64,000 nt of DNA from Zoroaster sp. YZ-2022 (taxonomy: Eukaryota > Echinodermata > Asteroidea > Forcipulatida > Zoroasteridae): contig CM055823.1 of NCBI GenBank assembly GCA_029582265.1, forward strand, positions 1,922,001 to 1,986,000, in the 5' to 3' direction. This document shows, in pieces, positions 59,936 to 64,000 of the stretch; positions within the stretch are counted from its first letter, which is position 1; each line of letters starts with the position of its first letter. The notes under the pieces are model-generated. The model made no database searches, was not told where the DNA came from, and was given only the letters and a program-made list of their open reading frames with translations. The position numbers were made by a program, and so were the translations under genes.

Positions 59936-60003
59936 CCGGTGCAAAGTTCCATATAGCTTGTAGCAAAACTCCACAAAATGTTCTATTCTGGAATCACGTT
60001 TAA

Positions 60004-60068
60004 GACACTCGGAAAGCACTGAGCATGCAGTGCTATACACACGTCGGTGTAGGGCAAAATTAAATCAA
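60004..60068 (+). other. Conserved two-hairpin element (LTR copy)
   Basis: Matches the minus strand at 19980-20045 over about 60 bp with one or two mismatches, including AGCACTGAGCATGCAGTGCT and ACACACGTCGGTGTAGGGCA. Similarity ends sharply on both sides. Confidence 0.5.
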
Positions 60069-61260
60069 TTGTTTATCTCCCGACGCAAGAATTTCACCAA
60101 TCTATACGTTTAAGATGGATTATAATAATAGTTCTGCCATGCAAATGATCACACCAACACCAGAAATAGATGGTCTTTTTGCACAAAATAAAGTATCTGA
60201 GATGTGCAGTAAGTTCTCCGGCAATGTCGTTGACCTCGGTGCTTCAAAAGACCCACAGAAATTGTATCATGAAGGAGAACTGTGTCCCCACCTAGCACCA
60301 CATGTAGATCATGCCCAGGATGGACGCCATCTAAAATAATATTAAGCATAACCAAAGTACCAAACTCTTTTCACTGCAGGGGTTTACAATAACTAGGTTC
60401 TGAGGAGACTCAGAACAAAGTGTTAATACTATTCTCTAAATTTCATCGTGAATTTCTAATTCAATACAAATATTCCCATTTCTCTGCAATTATTTTGTTA
60501 CTAAATATCTGATAAATTCTACCAAGATTTACCACTAAAATACCCAGTAAATAAATCAGTAATTATAACTTACGGTCAGGAAATTTTAAGTGTAGCATGT
60601 ACATGTGTATATAAATGAGCATTCACAGGGCTGTATGATTGCATATGATGTCGCCTGCTTGAAAGTTCTATAACAAGTGTCCTCCTGTTATCAATGCTAC
60701 TGCCAAGAACCTGGTCCCACCCCAAAGGAATCTGCTAGGAATTTCTTTACATGTGCTCCCAACCATGGCACAAAAAAATGCACACACCCACACACACAAT
60801 TGGAACAATAGCAGCACTTCACACACACTTAGTACTGACCTATTTGATTACTGCCCTCATGGGCCAACACTTGGATTCTATTCTTATTAACTACTAATTT
60901 ATTCGAACTTACTTTAGGCAAATCAAAATATAGGTAAGTAAAATAAACACACTGTGAGGCCTGGTTAGAAAACTATTATCTTTACTGAAACTTTTATTAC
61001 TTATTTACATAACTAAAGGTCACTTGTAACACTCACTTTGACACATTGGTGACTAAATCACTGGTAGAAAAACCTGTTACACATGTGAAGGTTCTGGGGT
61101 TCAATGAAGAAGATATTGAGCAGTATGTGTACAGCTTTTATTCCACAGAACATAAGGCTAAGGAGCTTATACAGAAAATTGAATCCTCCGATGGCTTGTC
61201 TGAATTGGCAAAGAGCCCCATGCTCTTGCTTTTAATATGTTTATTATGGAAAGAGCAATC

Positions 61261-62330
61261 AACAATCCAGTAGCGGAACAAGTTACCGCCGGGCCGGGGG
61301 ACAGAGCGCACGGTCGGCCCCCCCCCCCCTTCCCCAGGCATCATTCCCTAACCACACGTGATTTCCGTTGCCTTGTGAGCTGTCAAAGCATGCCTATTTC
61401 GGGTGAAGTCACCTTAAAATTAATAAATATGCTTCTGTCTAAAATGCTTGTGGAATTGACAAGTGTGGACTACAACTTCAAAAGACAAATGAGCTCTCCC
61501 CCCTCTCTCGTACGCGCACTGGCACACACACACCAGCACAAAATTGTGACATTAGCGCGCACCTCGAAGCAGATAAAAACATAAATATGGTGGCGACACC
61601 AGAAGCACAGATGAAAACAGCCCAGCTAGTCATTATGATTATTTATTACCTTGAAACGTTACCTGTTAGCCTGGCTCGCTGACCCTGACGATGAACAGAC
61701 AAAATAGCTGTCCAATTTCGGCAGTTTTGCTTTTTCTTGCTCCTTTTTTTTATTTGCTGCTCTTTTCTGGCTTCCAGATTTATGTTTGTAGCCACTCATC
61801 GTGTCGTTTGCCAACAACCAACAACTAGTAGCATGTCAAAGAGAGTAGTCTGACCACTCTGACGCGAGGCTAAGTCTGACCATAGAAATAGTAGAAGAAG
61901 AGTCTGACTCTGACAGATTTTTTAAACGTTTTGAAAAGAGTACCAAACGTTACCAAAATATTTTGTATTATATAACACACACACAGATCCATGTCATTTG
62001 TTTGGTGGAACACACATCACGTGTCATCCACTAGTTTGGCCATTGTGTCTTCACTCTAAAAGATTGTAAGATAGTACAATGAAGAGTATTTCATATACAA
62101 ATCATCCTAATGGAATAGTTCCAGTGTCTTTACTATTATGACGTATAGTCAGGTTCCGATTTGTAATCCTATATAACTGTATTCATATTCATTTAAGTAT
62201 AGCCCTAATGCATTTTTCCTGTTCTTTAAAAAGTTAATATCCACGGTCCTGGCAGTTCAGTAATTATTGGTGAAGGAAAAGGCACAACTGTCTGCTGTCA
62301 TTCACAAACATCGAAAGGTAATGGCAATTA
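61261..62330. other. Insertion-derived and repeat sequence, no gene
   Basis: Right after the NACHT pseudogene breaks off, CAGTAGCGGAACAAGTTACC opens what looks like a hAT-type MITE (C-run at 61319-61330), but its other end is unclear. The part at about 61990-62100 is a reverse-complement copy of about 30985-31075 (shared TTTGGCCATTGTGTCTTCAC). No exon is recognised. Confidence 0.5.
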
Positions 62331-62339
62331 CAATTTGTT

Positions 62340-63545
62340 CAATAAAGGGAGTTTACACCATTGGTAATAACTCGATTAAAAATCATTACTGAATTAAAAC
62401 CAAAATCTTACTTGATGTGACGTTGGCGATGGTACCAAACACCATGAGATATGTTTCCATCTGACGTGCTTTAATGTTTAAAATAATAACTTGAAATATG
62501 TTACAAAATTTGAAAGTGATCACGGCTGTGATACTTTTTCCACATTAGAATGAATGCAGAGAAATCCAAATGCATTTGCACTATTTTCTCGTTCATGACT
62601 TAATGAAATGTGTTGAAACTATACGATGCATTTACAGTCATTTTACCAATGGTGTACAATCTCTTTATGTGTTCCATTCCATATATGAACCCTGTTCATT
62701 TAATTAGTGTAAAATACACCGTTTCCCAAATCTCAATGTAAACTATTTAAAAATCATTGAATACCATTGAGATTTGAGAATGGTATTCTCAATAAGCAAT
62801 CAGTTTCCATTATTTATACTCGATGTAAAAATGACGGTATCAAACATTTCTTGAAATCTTTCTGCCTGAGGTACTTTTGTTTTGAACAGTCAAATTTTAT
62901 TCCCAAATTATAAACATCTGAATTTTGTTGACAAATTATTAAAAGAAAATTCGCTGTAAACACAAGTGTAATTTTAATGGACATGTTTTTGCGTTTATTC
63001 TTCAACGGCTAAAACTTGTCGTGGTGTTTACCAAACATGTTTGTGCGTGTATGAATTTAGACACAAAGACACGTTTACAATTTAGACACAAAAACATGTT
63101 TAAAAACATGTATATAGGAGGATAACACTTTTGAACACCACAAAAGGTGTCAACTTTTCTTTTACAGTATTTGTGTTTGCAGATTGTAATTTCTGACTGC
63201 ATTTTCACTGTTTTCTCATTAATAACACACAGCAATGAGCTGAAACTTTCACATGACAATTGTTTTGTATATTATATCTTAATTGATATGGAGTGATACA
63301 TAGCAGAATTAGTCTACTAATGGTATACTTTCCCTTCAATACTTCAAATAATTTAATCATTAAAAATGACAATGCTGTAATAATCCTGAAATGAAAGTGA
63401 TTTCCAATTGTCAGACCTTTTTGGTGGCAAATGTAAAACAAATCATTTACTCAACCGTCACACATAGTGTATATCATTATCAAATGTTGCTATATTGTTT
63501 GCGTTCCTTTTTCTATTTTATTGATGTTCAATTATTTTGTATTTA
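62340..63545 (+). repeat. Inverted copy of the NLR upstream intron
   Basis: Reverse-complement counterpart of about 24600-26000. GCCACCAAAAAGGTCTGA-type words and the frame ISRLILLCITPYQLRYN occur in both. It ends in the acceptor before the NACHT remnant at 63550, exactly as in contig B, so the duplicated unit included intron plus exon. Confidence 0.8.
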
Positions 63546-63549
63546 CAGA

Positions 63550-64000
63550 AACAAGGCCCCTCAGATCCTTCACAAGTTGCCGCTTGACAAATGTAATGCA
63601 GCATTGAAAGAACACTACACAACGACAGGTAGCTATGTGAATATAAATCCTTTGTGGATGATGATGAAAGGGAAATCGAAATAATTTATGTAAAATTGCA
63701 GTTGGAAAAAAAGCGGAAGAGGTACAGCGGAAGTTACAAGTCCATATGGAGATAGAACACAAAAAGCCAGAGACATTGAATTCTATTGAATATGAAAGAT
63801 ATTTTCCATTGATGGCGGTCTCATTAAGCGACTTATTTTCTGTGGCAAAGGGGGTGTAGGGAAGTCAACGTTCTTTGTTAAGATTGCCTACGACTGGGCT
63901 GTTGGTTTCAGTGATGTACTCAACAAGTACAAACTTGTATTTGTTTTGAAAATGTGCATTAGACCAAAGCTCAAACCTTATTAAGGCAATCTTTGACCAA
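63550..64000 (+). pseudogene. NACHT exon remnant, runs off the window
   Basis: TTTACAG is followed by AAACAAGGCCC as in the contig B copies. About 48 bp of the exon start are then deleted, one T is inserted (GCCGCTTGACAAATG), and further shifts occur around NPLWMMMK and after the VLKMC segment. In the right frame LIKRLIFCGKGGVGKST (Walker A), FFVKIAYDWAVG and VLNKYKLVFVLK are clear. It is closer to the two contig B NACHT exons than to the 58864 pseudogene. Several independent frameshifts make it a pseudogene unless this stretch is poorly sequenced; the 3' part lies beyond the edge. Confidence 0.8.

Larger units (their letters stand above)
59455..61031 (+). mobile_element. Solo LTR (1577 bp) inside the NACHT exon
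   Basis: The insertion starts TGTCACGTAG and ends ACTTGTAACA (TG...CA), is flanked by CTCAC on both sides (59450-59454 and 61032-61036), and removing it restores the NACHT homology exactly. A TATATAAAT box (about 60607) and AATAAA (60942-60947) lie in the order expected for U3-R-U5 on the plus strand. There is no internal retroviral-type coding region, so it is a solo LTR left by recombination. The class (Ty3/Gypsy, Copia or BEL) cannot be told; a 5-bp duplication fits all three. Its U3 part holds a 39-bp minisatellite. Confidence 0.75.
58864..61260 (+). pseudogene. NLR NACHT pseudogene split by a solo LTR
   Basis: After TTGCAG the frame reads (D)PAQDAADKTEEALRRRYMTT, GSYVQMIPWVDDDKMHIFTK, then stops at about 59028. 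A shifted frame resumes with Walker A NGTAGIGKST and DKMAYDWAI, VLLLMDGFDEL (Walker B) and FGSILKMLN, stops again at 59407, then VIVTTRPSH to 59454. After the LTR the exon continues at 61037 with FDTLVTKSLVEKPVTHVKVL and LSELAKSPMLLLLICLLWKE, and is cut at about 61260. It is more diverged from the contig B copies than those are from each other. No Death exon lies between 58367 and 58864. Several stops, frameshifts and the insertion make it non-functional. Confidence 0.85.

Noticed and set aside
59616..60003. 116-codon frames on both strands of the 39-bp repeat
   Set aside because: 13-codon period repeat within the solo LTR; no coding signal.

Overview
This is eukaryotic DNA from an animal: AT-rich, crowded with short inverted-repeat transposons, microsatellites and minisatellites, with exons bounded by GT-AG introns. 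The one well-supported gene family is NLR-type innate immune receptors (Death domain + NACHT NTPase + 28-residue leucine-rich repeats), encoded by phase-1 exons and present as tandem, partly broken copies. Expanded Death-NACHT-LRR families of this kind are known from invertebrate deuterostomes (sea urchins and other echinoderms, amphioxus). I therefore suggest a marine invertebrate deuterostome, perhaps an echinoderm; the species is not identifiable from the sequence alone.

The window is three contigs joined by two 500-N gaps: A (1-9894), B (10395-48849) and C (49350-64000). A holds no recognisable gene. It has a 114-bp tandem repeat, a 0.5-kb inverted-repeat element, a 0.8-kb PIF/Harbinger-like element with TAA duplications, and a 5.2-kb element whose long inverted termini are built of about 20-bp subrepeats.

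B starts with a block (10395-about 15660) that reappears inverted at the start of C (49350-53560). The block ends exactly at the edge of contig B on one side and exactly at the edge of contig C on the other. That is the geometry of an unmerged suffix-prefix overlap, so B is probably inverted in this scaffold. If B is flipped, its minus-strand NLR exons run in the same direction as the plus-strand NLR remnants of C. All strands below are as given.

The NLR locus of B (minus strand, about 34.5 to 21.0 kb) consists of a tandemly duplicated pair of small linker exons, one copy split by a 5'-truncated non-LTR retrotransposon; a third linker exon; an intron filled by a 2.9-kb satellite of 86-bp units; a Death-domain exon; a vestigial exon; a NACHT exon cut off before the LRRs; and a large NACHT-LRR exon with one frameshift and three nearly identical 56-residue double LRRs. 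From 34.7 to 48.8 kb B has no recognisable gene, only diverged repeats, a G-rich minisatellite, a GTAC-rich repeat and a 2-kb hAT-like element.

C carries a probable two-exon minus-strand gene ending in a W-x-PG-x-V domain, with a 24-copy codon-length minisatellite in its intron. It then has small plus-strand exons, one encoding the edge of a possible membrane segment, that lead through a 36/37-bp minisatellite to a decayed NACHT pseudogene. That pseudogene is split by a 1577-bp solo LTR (TG...CA, 5-bp target duplication, TATA box and AATAAA in place). A second NACHT pseudogene runs off the right edge.
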